Assembly: GCA_964616985.1 (NCBI GenBank)
Contig: CAZTVF010000111.1
Location: 1 to 17,645, forward strand
From: CAZTVF01 sp964616985
Lineage (GTDB): Bacteria; Planctomycetota; Phycisphaerae; SM23-33
Direction of reading: 5' to 3'
Length of the DNA: 17,645 nucleotides
Each line of letters opens with the position of its first letter. Positions within the stretch are counted from its first letter, which is position 1. This document shows positions 7,213-13,854 of the stretch, piece by piece. Made by a program: the position numbers and the translations under genes. The notes beneath the pieces were generated by a model. It made no database searches, was not told the DNA's origin, and was given only the letters and a program-made list of their open reading frames with translations.

Positions 7213-7262
7213 TCTACAGCGCCGACCTGCCTGCCGGCAGGCCGAACGGGCAAGCCGCTGCC
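7213..7262. repeat. GCCGAACGG-family repeat interrupted by palindromic insert
   Basis: Compared with the copy at 6991-7020, this copy has an additional 20 bases (7226-7245) containing the palindrome GCCTGCCGGCAGGC at 7229-7242. The pentamer GCCGA occurs on both sides of the insert (7221-7225 and 7241-7245), as expected of a target-site duplication. The flanks resume in register with CAAGCCGCTGCCA. Confidence 0.75.
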
Positions 7263-7365
7263 AAAGCCTTACCCCAAGCTTCAACCATGAAGGACCACTA
7301 TCAGGTGCCCGCTGCGTTCTTCCCTTCCTTTGTGTTCTTTGTGGTTCAAGATTGGTCGGAATCTT

Positions 7366-7396
7366 TTGACACCCTCGAACGTCTCATATGTAGAAT
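7366..7396 (+). promoter_or_regulatory. Sigma-70-type promoter upstream of the twin small proteins
   Basis: A consensus TTGACA at 7366-7371 and TAGAAT at 7391-7396 are separated by 19 bp, slightly longer than optimal. The expected start lies about 60 bases upstream of the ATG at 7461. This would transcribe the small-protein pair independently of the radical SAM gene. Confidence 0.55.
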
Positions 7397-7460
7397 GATC
7401 GGTTGAGGGTGGGCTCGATGGATCGGACCCGCCTTTCATACCTGTTGGGAAAGGAAGCCC

Positions 7461-7835
7461 ATGTACCTCCAGCCTTGTCGTAAGATCGTGAGACGCGGCC
7501 GCGCGAAGAAGGCCCTTCGTGCATTCCTGGGCACGTGCGGGGCGGCGGCGGTGATGACCGTGGCCTTGAACTGCCAGAAGTCGGACGACGCGAATCGCTC
7601 CAGCGAGCGGCAGGCGAGCCCGCCGGCCACGCGGGCGCCGCAGACGCCGTCGCCGTCTCCGGTGGCGGTGGTTGTGCCGACGCCCCCGGTGGCTCTTATG
7701 GGGATCCCGGTGGTCAACCGGATCGAGGCATCGCCGACGCCGACGGCCAAGCCCAGGGCAACGGCCCTGGCGGCGGCCAAAGCCACGGCCAAGCCCGCGG
7801 CGCTCAGGACGCCGGCCAAGCCGCGGTTTGACTGA
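7461..7835 (+). CDS. Small exported Pro/Ala/Thr-rich protein, paralogue A (leader-like N-terminus)
   Basis: A 124-residue protein of unknown function. AAGGAAG lies just upstream of the ATG. A basic N-region (PCRKIV, GRAKKAL) is followed by a hydrophobic stretch near residues 19-37, like a signal sequence or single membrane anchor. An ALNC sequence at 35-38 is only a poor lipobox. The rest is low-complexity Pro/Ala/Thr/Ser/Lys sequence, with LMGIPVVNRIEA at 79-90 standing out. Residues 5-38 match residues 12-45 of the next protein at 23 of 34 positions with no gap, including PCRK, KKAL and GTCGAA. The tails share little except LMG...V.RI.A. A conserved leader with a diverging tail is typical of peptide-modification substrates, but it could equally be a duplicated envelope protein. 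Confidence 0.7.
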   Translation: MYLQPCRKIVRRGRAKKALRAFLGTCGAAAVMTVALNCQKSDDANRSSERQASPPATRAPQTPSPSPVAVVVPTPPVALMGIPVVNRIEASPTPTAKPRATALAAAKATAKPAALRTPAKPRFD

Positions 7836-7911
7836 CATCCACCTTCTACAGCGCTGAAGAGCGAGCGATGGCGTTGCCGCCGGCGCGCGGCCGCCTGATG
7901 AAAGGACGAAC

Positions 7912-8244
7912 ATGAACGAGAACAATGAGAAATCCCCTCTCCGGCCGTGCCGCAAGGCAGTTGCGGGCGGGCGGGTGAAGAAGGCGTTGACGGCCTTCGT
8001 CGGAACGTGCGGCGCTGCGACGGTGATGACGCTGGCGATCGACAGTTCCATCGTCCGGGCGCAGCCCGGGGCGCCCGCCCCCGCGAGCGAACCCGCCCGG
8101 CTGATGGGCGACGTCGCCGTTGTCCGCATCGCCGCCACCGAGCCCACGACCCGCGCCACCACCCAGCCCGCGCCCACGACGCGAATAATCGCCCCGCCCG
8201 GCGGCATATCAGCGATGAAGGTCGAGACGCAACCGGCGAAGTAG
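7912..8244 (+). CDS. Small exported Pro/Thr-rich protein, paralogue B (leader-like N-terminus)
   Basis: A 110-residue paralogue of the preceding gene, 76 bp downstream on the same strand and probably co-transcribed. AAGGA lies 6 nt before the ATG. The N-terminus has PCRKAV, GRVKKAL and GTCGAATVMTLAI (residues 12-43), and a plausible signal-peptidase site follows VRA at about residue 50, so the product is probably exported. The mature part is Pro/Thr/Ala-rich with LMGDVAVVRIAA at 64-75, aligning without gaps to the LMG segment of paralogue A, then a PTTRATTQPAPTTR-type tail. The cysteine of GTCGAA is conserved in both. Function is unknown; a substrate for the upstream radical SAM/SPASM enzyme is one possibility. 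Confidence 0.7.
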   Translation: MNENNEKSPLRPCRKAVAGGRVKKALTAFVGTCGAATVMTLAIDSSIVRAQPGAPAPASEPARLMGDVAVVRIAATEPTTRATTQPAPTTRIIAPPGGISAMKVETQPAK

Positions 8245-8267
8245 CTGATTGCATCCATAGGCCGTAG

Positions 8268-8417
8268 GGCATGCAGGTTCCGGCCCGCAGGGCCGGGTTC
8301 TGCATGCCGTGGATCTGGCCAGACCGTAGGACGCGCGGCGAGTCGTGGATGGCATGCAGAACCTGCGGCTGCGCCGCAGAACCTGCATGCCCTACCTTGC
8401 CGCAGAACTTGCATGCC
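8268..8417. repeat. Two 41-nt hairpins plus a partial copy
   Basis: Two hairpin units of identical length (41 nt) lie at 8268-8308 and 8351-8391. Both begin GGCATGCAG and end CTGCATGCC, but their inner arms differ (GGCCC/GGGCC versus TGCGGC/GCCGCA). A partial right-hand copy ends at 8417. They fill the gap between convergent genes and may also terminate both transcripts. The shared outer arms with different inner arms suggest compensatory change or a repeat family. Confidence 0.8.
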
Positions 8418-8431
8418 CTGCGATGCGCCAT

Positions 8432-10492
8432 CTATTTGCCCAGCATCTTGGCGGCTTCGGCGGCGAGGGGGGATTCGCGGAAATCCTTGGTGATCTGCTT
8501 GAGGAGTTCCTCGGCCTTTTCGGGCTGCTTGAGGTTTTTGTAGCAGTTCGCGGCCAGCATCAGCAGTTCGGCCCCGTAGTTGGAGGCGGGGTTCACCTTC
8601 ACCAGCACCTGCGCCTCGATGGCGGCATCCTGGTGCAGCCCCCGCGCGACGAGGAGCTTGGCCTTCAGCAGCGACCAATACCCCGCGAGCTTGTCCACGG
8701 GGTACGTCATCGCCCACTCGTCGAGGTACCGCGCGGCCGAGTCGAAATCCTTCGTCCGCAGGTACTCGTCCACGTGGCGGGCGTAGTCGCCCTTGAAGAA
8801 CGGATCCTCGGTGGCCTTGCCCTCGCGGCCCTTGGCGGCCTGGTAGGCGGTCTTGGCCTTGTCGTAGTCGCCCTCGGCCCGGTAGATGTCGCCCAGGCCG
8901 ATGCGGGCCTCGCGGATCGCGTTGGACGTGACCATGACCTCGTACCGCTTGATCACGGTGTTGAAGATCTCCGCCCCCTGCTTGAGGTCGGCCTTCTTCT
9001 CCACGCACAGCTGCGCCGCCCGCACCAGCATGGCCGCGCACACCGCGGGGTCGGCCGTCATGTCCGGCGTCTTAAGCAGCGAGGCGATGGCCTTGTCGTT
9101 CTGGGCCGTCGCCAGCAGCTGCTCGACGTAGATCGGCATGATCTCGGCGACCTTGTTGCCGGGGATCTTGGTGAAGGTGATGAACGCATCGCCCGCGCGG
9201 ATGACGCCCTCGGTCGAGCCCGCCCGCTTGAGCAGCATCGCCGCCTCGGCGCACGCTTCGGCCTTCATCGCGCGGAAGTCGTAGTTCACCACGATCTTGG
9301 CGTGCTCGCCGACGAGGTCGAGCTTGTCCTGCGTCACGCGGTCCCACGGTCGGGCGACGAACACCTTGTTCGTCCGCGTCATCGTCAGGTCCTTCGTCTT
9401 GCCCGTCAGCACCACCGTGTATTCCCCCGGCAGCAGGAACACGTGCTGCACCTCGGCATCGGTCGAGGTCTGGCCGTCGCCGAAATCCCACTTCCACTGG
9501 ATCGGCCTGGCCTCCTGCAGTGCGGCGGCGGCTGAGAACGAGTACCGCTGATAGTAGCGGTTCTCCATGTACGCTTCGCCCACGTGGTCAAAGAGGAAGT
9601 CGACGGAGCCCTTGTTCAGCTGCTCCATCACCCCCGCCGAGGCCTTCACGAAGGGCGTGTACGCGCCGGGCGGCACGGGGATGAACTTCCGCTTGTCCTT
9701 CTCGGTCGGCGGGCACCAGGCGAGAACGGCGTACGGGTCGCCGCCGGGGCTGATGTGATAATAAACGATCTTGTGCAGCCCGGCCGTGAAGGCCACCGGG
9801 GCGGCGACACGCGTGACGTCGGCCTGCACGCCGTGCGCGCCGCCGTTGGAGACGACCAGCTTGTCGTCGACGAACACGAACGAGCCGTTCTGGCTGGACG
9901 AGGCCAGCAGGTAGTTCCCCGCCTCGGGCAGGTTGATCCAGGCCGTGTAGACGGCCGCGATCTTGTCGCTGGGGCCAAACGGGTTGTGGGCCGAGAAGAT
10001 GCGGTCGCGGATGTCGCGGCCGAGGAGGACCTTGGCTTCCTTGAGGATCTCCTGGGCCTGCTCGATGGTGCGGAACGACCCGCCGGGATACTCCCACATC
10101 TCCAGCAGGGCGCCGCGGCGGATGTCGAGTTCCTTGACGAGCTCTGTCTTGGGCCCGCCGATGTAGGCGTAGTACTTGCCCCCGCCGCGCAGGGCGAAGG
10201 CGATCTTCACCGTGTCGCCCGGGCCGGTCATCAGGACGCGGCTGGACACCTGCGTGCCGTCGAAGGTGGTGACGCGGATGTCGCTGCCGTCGGGGGCGCT
10301 GAGGCCGCCAGTGGGCAAGGTGGCCACGGCCACGTCGTCCCCGGCCAGGCGGCTGGGTTTGTAGTCGGCCGGGATGTTGATGGCGCGCCGGTAAGGCCAT
10401 TCGGGGCGCAGCCACGCGTGGGCCGGCGCGCACACCAGGGCGAGCAGGCAGGCGGCGATGAGGATGTCAGCCCGGAGGCCAAACCTTTTCAT
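8432..10492 (-). CDS. Exported DUF2341-like / PA14-like / PKD / TPR-like protein
   Basis: A 686-residue exported protein. Residues 1-26 are a signal peptide ending APAHA. Residues 30-115 begin with a W-P-Y-R-R segment resembling DUF2341. Residues about 180-260 (AWINLPEAGNYLLASSSQ, VFVDDKLVV, GLHKIVYY) have the pattern of a PA14-type carbohydrate-binding domain. Residues 326-380 are a clear PKD domain (WDFGDGQTS, HVF, GEYTVVLTG). From about 395 to the end the protein is helical with TPR-like repeats, such as GDIYRAEGDYDKAKTAYQ and ANCYKNLKQPEKAEELLKQ. A surface or periplasmic scaffold role is inferred. There is no ribosome site; a -10 box lies 8 bp upstream, so the transcript may be leaderless. 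Confidence 0.82.
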   Translation of the reverse strand: MKRFGLRADILIAACLLALVCAPAHAWLRPEWPYRRAINIPADYKPSRLAGDDVAVATLPTGGLSAPDGSDIRVTTFDGTQVSSRVLMTGPGDTVKIAFALRGGGKYYAYIGGPKTELVKELDIRRGALLEMWEYPGGSFRTIEQAQEILKEAKVLLGRDIRDRIFSAHNPFGPSDKIAAVYTAWINLPEAGNYLLASSSQNGSFVFVDDKLVVSNGGAHGVQADVTRVAAPVAFTAGLHKIVYYHISPGGDPYAVLAWCPPTEKDKRKFIPVPPGAYTPFVKASAGVMEQLNKGSVDFLFDHVGEAYMENRYYQRYSFSAAAALQEARPIQWKWDFGDGQTSTDAEVQHVFLLPGEYTVVLTGKTKDLTMTRTNKVFVARPWDRVTQDKLDLVGEHAKIVVNYDFRAMKAEACAEAAMLLKRAGSTEGVIRAGDAFITFTKIPGNKVAEIMPIYVEQLLATAQNDKAIASLLKTPDMTADPAVCAAMLVRAAQLCVEKKADLKQGAEIFNTVIKRYEVMVTSNAIREARIGLGDIYRAEGDYDKAKTAYQAAKGREGKATEDPFFKGDYARHVDEYLRTKDFDSAARYLDEWAMTYPVDKLAGYWSLLKAKLLVARGLHQDAAIEAQVLVKVNPASNYGAELLMLAANCYKNLKQPEKAEELLKQITKDFRESPLAAEAAKMLGK

Positions 10493-10500
10493 AAGAAGCG

Positions 10501-10530
10501 ATTCTAATTGGCATCGCGCGGCTTGTCGCG
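10501..10530 (-). promoter_or_regulatory. Promoter for the PKD/TPR protein gene
   Basis: On the minus strand TAGAAT lies at 10506-10501, with GCGACA (4 of 6 matches to TTGACA) at 10530-10525 and an 18-bp spacer. The predicted start is within a few bases of the ATG at 10492, giving a leaderless or near-leaderless message, in agreement with the missing ribosome site. Confidence 0.45.
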
Positions 10531-10581
10531 GTTAAATTACCGGCCGCGCCAGCGTGCGTGACTCGTGCTCCGATGGATCGC

Positions 10582-10604
10582 GTGGCGGCCTACGCAGGCC
10601 GCCA
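10582..10604. repeat. GTGGCGGCCT palindrome, copy 3
   Basis: Arms GTGGCGGCCT (10582-10591) and AGGCCGCCA (10596-10604) surround the loop ACGC. It sits in the leader of the ABC permease gene, between divergent genes, where a terminator is not needed. This argues that the family is a dispersed repeat rather than a set of terminators. Confidence 0.8.
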
Positions 10605-10671
10605 AACATCATGCGTCGCGGACCGCTGGCCACTATACGTTCAACGCACAAAGGATTGTGGAGTTCTGAAA

Positions 10672-11859
10672 ATGGCGTATCTTCCGCTGGCCAACCTGAT
10701 GCACCACAAGCTGCGCAGCGCCCTCAGCGCGGTGGGCATCGGCATCGGCATCTGCATGCTGCTGACGCTCAGCGGCCTGTCTCGCGGCACGCTGAACGAG
10801 ATCGGCGACCGCTGGGACGCCGTCGATGCCGAGCTCATCGTCTACCCCATGGGCATGGGCGAGAACGTCTCGCTCAGCGGCGTGGGCATCAGCGACAAGT
10901 ACGTCGGGCGACTCGGCGAATTCGGCGACCTCGTCGAACGGGCCGTCCCCGTCTTCCTCTGGCCCATCAAGGTCGGCGGGCAGGACCATCTGGCCGCGGG
11001 CGTCGACGCCGCCCAGATCGCCACGCTCACCGGCGGACACCCCCTGACCCAAGGCCGCCTGTGCGATCCCAACGGCACGTTCAGCCGCTACCTCGAAGGG
11101 CGGCTGCTGGGCGCCGGCGACGACGCCGCCGATGCCAACGAGGAACTCATGCGGCCCGACGGGCTGGAGATGGTGATCGACTCGCGCCTGGCCGCCAAGG
11201 CCCGCCTGCACGTCAACGACGTGATCCGCACGGCCAATTACGATTGGCGCATCGTGGGCATCGTGCCCGAAGGCGGCCTCTCGCGGGTGTACATCCCCCG
11301 CCGCACGGCCCAGTTCCTCTTCGGCAGCGGCTCGATCACCAAGAGCACCGCCATGTTTGTCAAACTGCGGCCCAACGTCGATCCCGACGTCGCCGCCCGT
11401 CGCCTCCGCGCCCTGAGGCAGGAGGTGATCCAGGTGAAGCAGTACCGCGACATGCTCCAGCAGAAATGGGGCATGCTGTACAAGTACGTGGACATGGTGA
11501 ACGCCATCGCGCTGGTCATCAGCTTCCTGTTCATCATGGTGACGCTGTACACCATGGTGCTGCAGCGGACGCGGGAGATCGCCATCCTCAAGTCGTTCGG
11601 CGCGGGCAACGTCTACATCCTGCGGCTGGTGCTGGCCGAGTCGCTCGCCCTGACGGCTGCCGGCACGGCGGTGGGCATGGCGATGAGTTTCGGCGCGGCC
11701 TGGGCGATCCAGACCTTCACGCTGTACACGGTGACGATCACGGCGAAGTGGATCGCCATCGCCATCGTCTCGGCCACCCTGGGCGCAATCGTCAGCGGCC
11801 TGTACCCTGCCTGGCGAGCGACCCGCGTGGACATGGTCCAGGCGCTGACGTTGGAGTAG
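10672..11859 (+). CDS. MacB/LolC-type ABC transporter permease
   Basis: A 395-residue inner-membrane permease of the MacB/FtsX class. TM1 spans about residues 16-37 after the short cytoplasmic start MAYLPLANLMHHKLR. A roughly 230-residue periplasmic domain follows, then TM2 (about 273-294), the REIAILKSFGA coupling segment at 301-311, TM3 (about 318-345) and TM4 (about 360-380), ending in the YPAWRATRVDMVQALTLE motif. Type VII ABC systems of this kind drive periplasmic mechanical work, such as lipoprotein release or efflux, rather than pore transport. The ATG at 10672 is chosen because homology and GGAG (8 nt upstream) support it; the frame is open to 10558 through repeat DNA. The ATPase gene lies 126 bp downstream. 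Confidence 0.9.
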   Translation: MAYLPLANLMHHKLRSALSAVGIGIGICMLLTLSGLSRGTLNEIGDRWDAVDAELIVYPMGMGENVSLSGVGISDKYVGRLGEFGDLVERAVPVFLWPIKVGGQDHLAAGVDAAQIATLTGGHPLTQGRLCDPNGTFSRYLEGRLLGAGDDAADANEELMRPDGLEMVIDSRLAAKARLHVNDVIRTANYDWRIVGIVPEGGLSRVYIPRRTAQFLFGSGSITKSTAMFVKLRPNVDPDVAARRLRALRQEVIQVKQYRDMLQQKWGMLYKYVDMVNAIALVISFLFIMVTLYTMVLQRTREIAILKSFGAGNVYILRLVLAESLALTAAGTAVGMAMSFGAAWAIQTFTLYTVTITAKWIAIAIVSATLGAIVSGLYPAWRATRVDMVQALTLE

Positions 11860-11870
11860 GACAACAAGAC

Positions 11871-11905
11871 CGGTAATCGGTACCCAGTAGCCAGTAAACA
11901 GGAAG
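11871..11905. repeat. Heptad-period tandem tract (CRGTANN)
   Basis: Five consecutive 7-bp units starting CGGTA, CGGTA, CAGTA, CAGTA and CAGGA lie in the gap between permease and ATPase genes. Shortly after, the 16-mer at 11930-11945 is an exact inverted copy of 4209-4224, so this gap has gathered two repeat types. Confidence 0.65.
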
Positions 11906-11985
11906 GTGCGTGGCGAGCAGCCTGCATTCGGGTGCCATGCCGAAGTGTACCCCCGGCAAGGCCGCCAGCCCCAAAGTGAGAGAAT

Positions 11986-12654
11986 ATGCCTGAGGAAAAC
12001 CTGATCATCGCCCGCAACCTGCACAAGGCGTACGGCAAGGGCCCCGCCCGCGTGCAGGTGCTGCGCGGGCTGGACCTGTCGGTGCGGCGGGGCGAATTCG
12101 TCGCCGTCATGGGCCCCAGCGGCTGCGGAAAGACCACGCTGCTGCACCTGCTGGGCCTGATGAACGAGCCCGACGAGGGCGAGATCCACTTCGACGGCCA
12201 GGCCGCCACCGGCAACGATTCGCTCCGCATGCACGTGCGGCGGCGACAGATCGGCTTCGTCTTCCAGCGGTTCAATCTGCTGGAGGTGCTGTCGGGGCGC
12301 CAGAACGTCGACATATCATTGTCGGTGCGGGGCGCTGACGCCGGCCAGCGCGTGGATGAACTGTTCGCACGGATGAACGTCGCCCACGTCGCCGGCCGCA
12401 AGCCCGGACAGATGTCCATCGGCGAGCAGCAGCGGGTGGCCGTCATCCGCGCCGTCGCGCACCGCCCCGCCCTGCTGCTGGCCGACGAGCCGACGGGGAA
12501 CCTCGACTCGGCCAATGCCACCGAACTGCTGGACCTGTTCGTGCGGATGAACCGCGACGAAGGCCAGACCATCGTGATGATCACGCACTCGGCCGAGGCC
12601 GCCCAGCGGGCGCACCGGATCGTGCGGATGAAAGACGGGAAGATCAGTGAATAG
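11986..12654 (+). CDS. LolD/MacB-type ABC transporter ATP-binding protein
   Basis: A 222-residue ABC ATPase that should energise the permease encoded just upstream. Walker A is GPSGCGKT at 43-50, the Q-loop is FVFQRFNLL with Gln94, Walker B is LLLADE ending in Glu168, the D-loop follows as NLDSA, and the switch is MITHS with His201. Length and the RFNLL and DEPTGNLD motifs fit the LolD/MacB/FtsE class. Unusually the ABC signature is MSIGEQQR (143-150) instead of LSGGEQQR, replacing the first glycine with isoleucine. The gene overlaps the following one by 8 bp. The ATG at 11986 lies after GAGAG; an ATG just upstream is not in frame. Confidence 0.93.
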   Translation: MPEENLIIARNLHKAYGKGPARVQVLRGLDLSVRRGEFVAVMGPSGCGKTTLLHLLGLMNEPDEGEIHFDGQAATGNDSLRMHVRRRQIGFVFQRFNLLEVLSGRQNVDISLSVRGADAGQRVDELFARMNVAHVAGRKPGQMSIGEQQRVAVIRAVAHRPALLLADEPTGNLDSANATELLDLFVRMNRDEGQTIVMITHSAEAAQRAHRIVRMKDGKISE

Positions 12655-13504
12655 TCCAGCCCAGCCCATGCCGCCGCTCCACGTGCCGCCGCGAGTCTCC
12701 ATCGGGCGATGGTTCACGTTCTACGGCATGTACCTGCTGGTCTTCGGGGCGCCCCTGGCGTACATGGTCTCGCAGGACCCCGCCCCCTTCGGCGACCTGC
12801 TCAACGCGATCGGCCACCTGTTCGCCAGCTTCGCAAAGATCTACAAGCCCGTGGTGTTCTGGCGGTCGCTGCAGTCGGCCGGCGGCGAGTTCTGGGTGGC
12901 GTTCGCGATCATCCCGGCCGCCGCCAAGATCCTGTTCTCGCTGCTGTACCTCTCGATGTGCACGACGTTCACCTTCCTGCCCACGGGCGTGATCATCTCG
13001 CTGCTGGCCACGCACGACGCCCACATCGGCTGGGGGCCCGTCAGCACGCTGCTGATCGTGGCCACGCTGGGGGCGTCGGCCTCGACGGTGGCCAACCTCA
13101 ACGACTACCACTTCTTTTTGCTGCTGCTGCGGCACCGCCACGTGGCCAAGATCCGCAACACCCGCCTGTACCACTGGGCCTCGAAGTGGTTCAGCCGCGG
13201 GCCGGCCACCATCATGCTGTTCTTCAGCGTCGCCCCCATCCCGGTGGACCTCTCCCGCATCCTGGCGGCGATGTACGACTACCCCCGCGGCAAATTCGCC
13301 GCCGTGAACTTCGCCGGGCGATTCATCCGCTACACCGCGTTCATCCTGTTCACGTACCTCTTCGGGGCCAACGATAAGTACGCCCCGGCGGTCTTCCTGG
13401 GCCTGGGCATTGCCATCGCCCTGGTCAAGTTCCTCATCGACGGCATCAAACGCCTCCTCGGCCGCCGGCCCGCGACAGAGACCGTCGAGGTGGACGAGAA
13501 GTAG
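12647..13504 (+). CDS. DedA/VTT-like multispanning membrane protein
   Basis: A 285-residue membrane protein with about six or seven hydrophobic segments, near residues 22-41, 82-122 (two), 132-150, 183-205, 226-242 and 246-266. Features resembling the VTT/SNARE-associated (DedA/TMEM41) fold are the APIPVDLSRILAAMYDY segment with its central proline and acidic residue, and the GRFIRYTAF segment matching the family's GR..R motif. DedA-type proteins are implicated in lipid scrambling or flipping and membrane homeostasis. The GTG at 12647 overlaps the ATPase gene by 8 bp, implying coupled translation; an ATG at 12668 is a possible alternative. Family assignment is moderate because overall similarity to textbook DedA motifs is partial. 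Confidence 0.7.
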   Translation: MNSPAQPMPPLHVPPRVSIGRWFTFYGMYLLVFGAPLAYMVSQDPAPFGDLLNAIGHLFASFAKIYKPVVFWRSLQSAGGEFWVAFAIIPAAAKILFSLLYLSMCTTFTFLPTGVIISLLATHDAHIGWGPVSTLLIVATLGASASTVANLNDYHFFLLLLRHRHVAKIRNTRLYHWASKWFSRGPATIMLFFSVAPIPVDLSRILAAMYDYPRGKFAAVNFAGRFIRYTAFILFTYLFGANDKYAPAVFLGLGIAIALVKFLIDGIKRLLGRRPATETVEVDEK

Positions 13505-13854
13505 GCCGTCTCGGCCCGGTGACGCAGACGGCAAGAAGAGAGCGGGATTCGCGGGATTAGAGGATTACACGGAGGGTCGCGATAGATGGCGTGGCTTGCG
13601 AGGGACGCCGAAGGGGGCCCGAATCCTCCCCCGTCGCGACAGGCCTGAAAGGCCGTATTGGGCGCAGCCCCCCGGAACCCGGCTTTCCACGCTTCGCCCA
13701 TCCGGCTATACTGCAGACGATGGGCGAGCAGGCAGTATTGCCTAACCGTTCCATTTGTTGATGGTCTACCCGTGAGCGGTGATAGTTCTGGTGGGCAAGC
13801 TCGCCATGGCGAGTCTCGCCTGCGGCGGACCTGCCCACCCTACAGAGGATCACG
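13505..13854. other. 350-bp gap with repeats, no gene
   Basis: No convincing coding sequence. It holds a GGGATT-type degenerate repeat around 13541-13570, a short GGCC-tgaaa-GGCC hairpin near 13643-13655, a possible -10 box TATACT at 13707-13712 with a weak -35 (TTCCAC, 13685-13690), and a complex palindrome at 13790-13839 just before the ribosome site of the next gene. Confidence 0.65.
13790..13839. repeat. Complex palindrome with near-identical inverted copy at 17312-17354
   Basis: Outer arms GGTGGGCA and TGCCCACC enclose a perfect 14-bp palindrome CTCGCCATGGCGAG (13800-13813) plus GCGGCGG-type sequence. Positions 13792-13834 match the reverse complement of 17312-17354 at 42 of 43 bases. 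It ends 10 bases before the LolA-like gene's AGAGGA ribosome site, so it would fold in that gene's leader. Confidence 0.9.

Larger units (their letters stand above)
6871..7460. other. 590-bp repeat-rich gap between radical SAM gene and twin small proteins
   Basis: No convincing gene. It holds, in order: a 12/11-bp palindrome at 6899-6925, a GCCGAACGG-family repeat at 6991-7020, a long imperfect hairpin at 7075-7125, an 8-bp hairpin (CCCATGGC) at 7151-7170, an interrupted second family copy at 7213-7262, a pyrimidine-rich tract of roughly 9-base period at 7317-7350 with two TTTGTG units, and a promoter at 7366-7396. Confidence 0.75.

Noticed and set aside
7317..7350. Pyrimidine-rich tract of about 9-base period as part of a gene
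   Set aside because: The translation of either strand is repetitive and such CACAAAG-type tracts recur as intergenic sequence in many bacterial genomes, as I recall; no gene supported.
7436..8431. Long minus-strand frame opposite the twin small proteins
   Set aside because: The paralogy of the plus-strand proteins, with matching ribosome sites and signal-like sequences, supports the plus strand.
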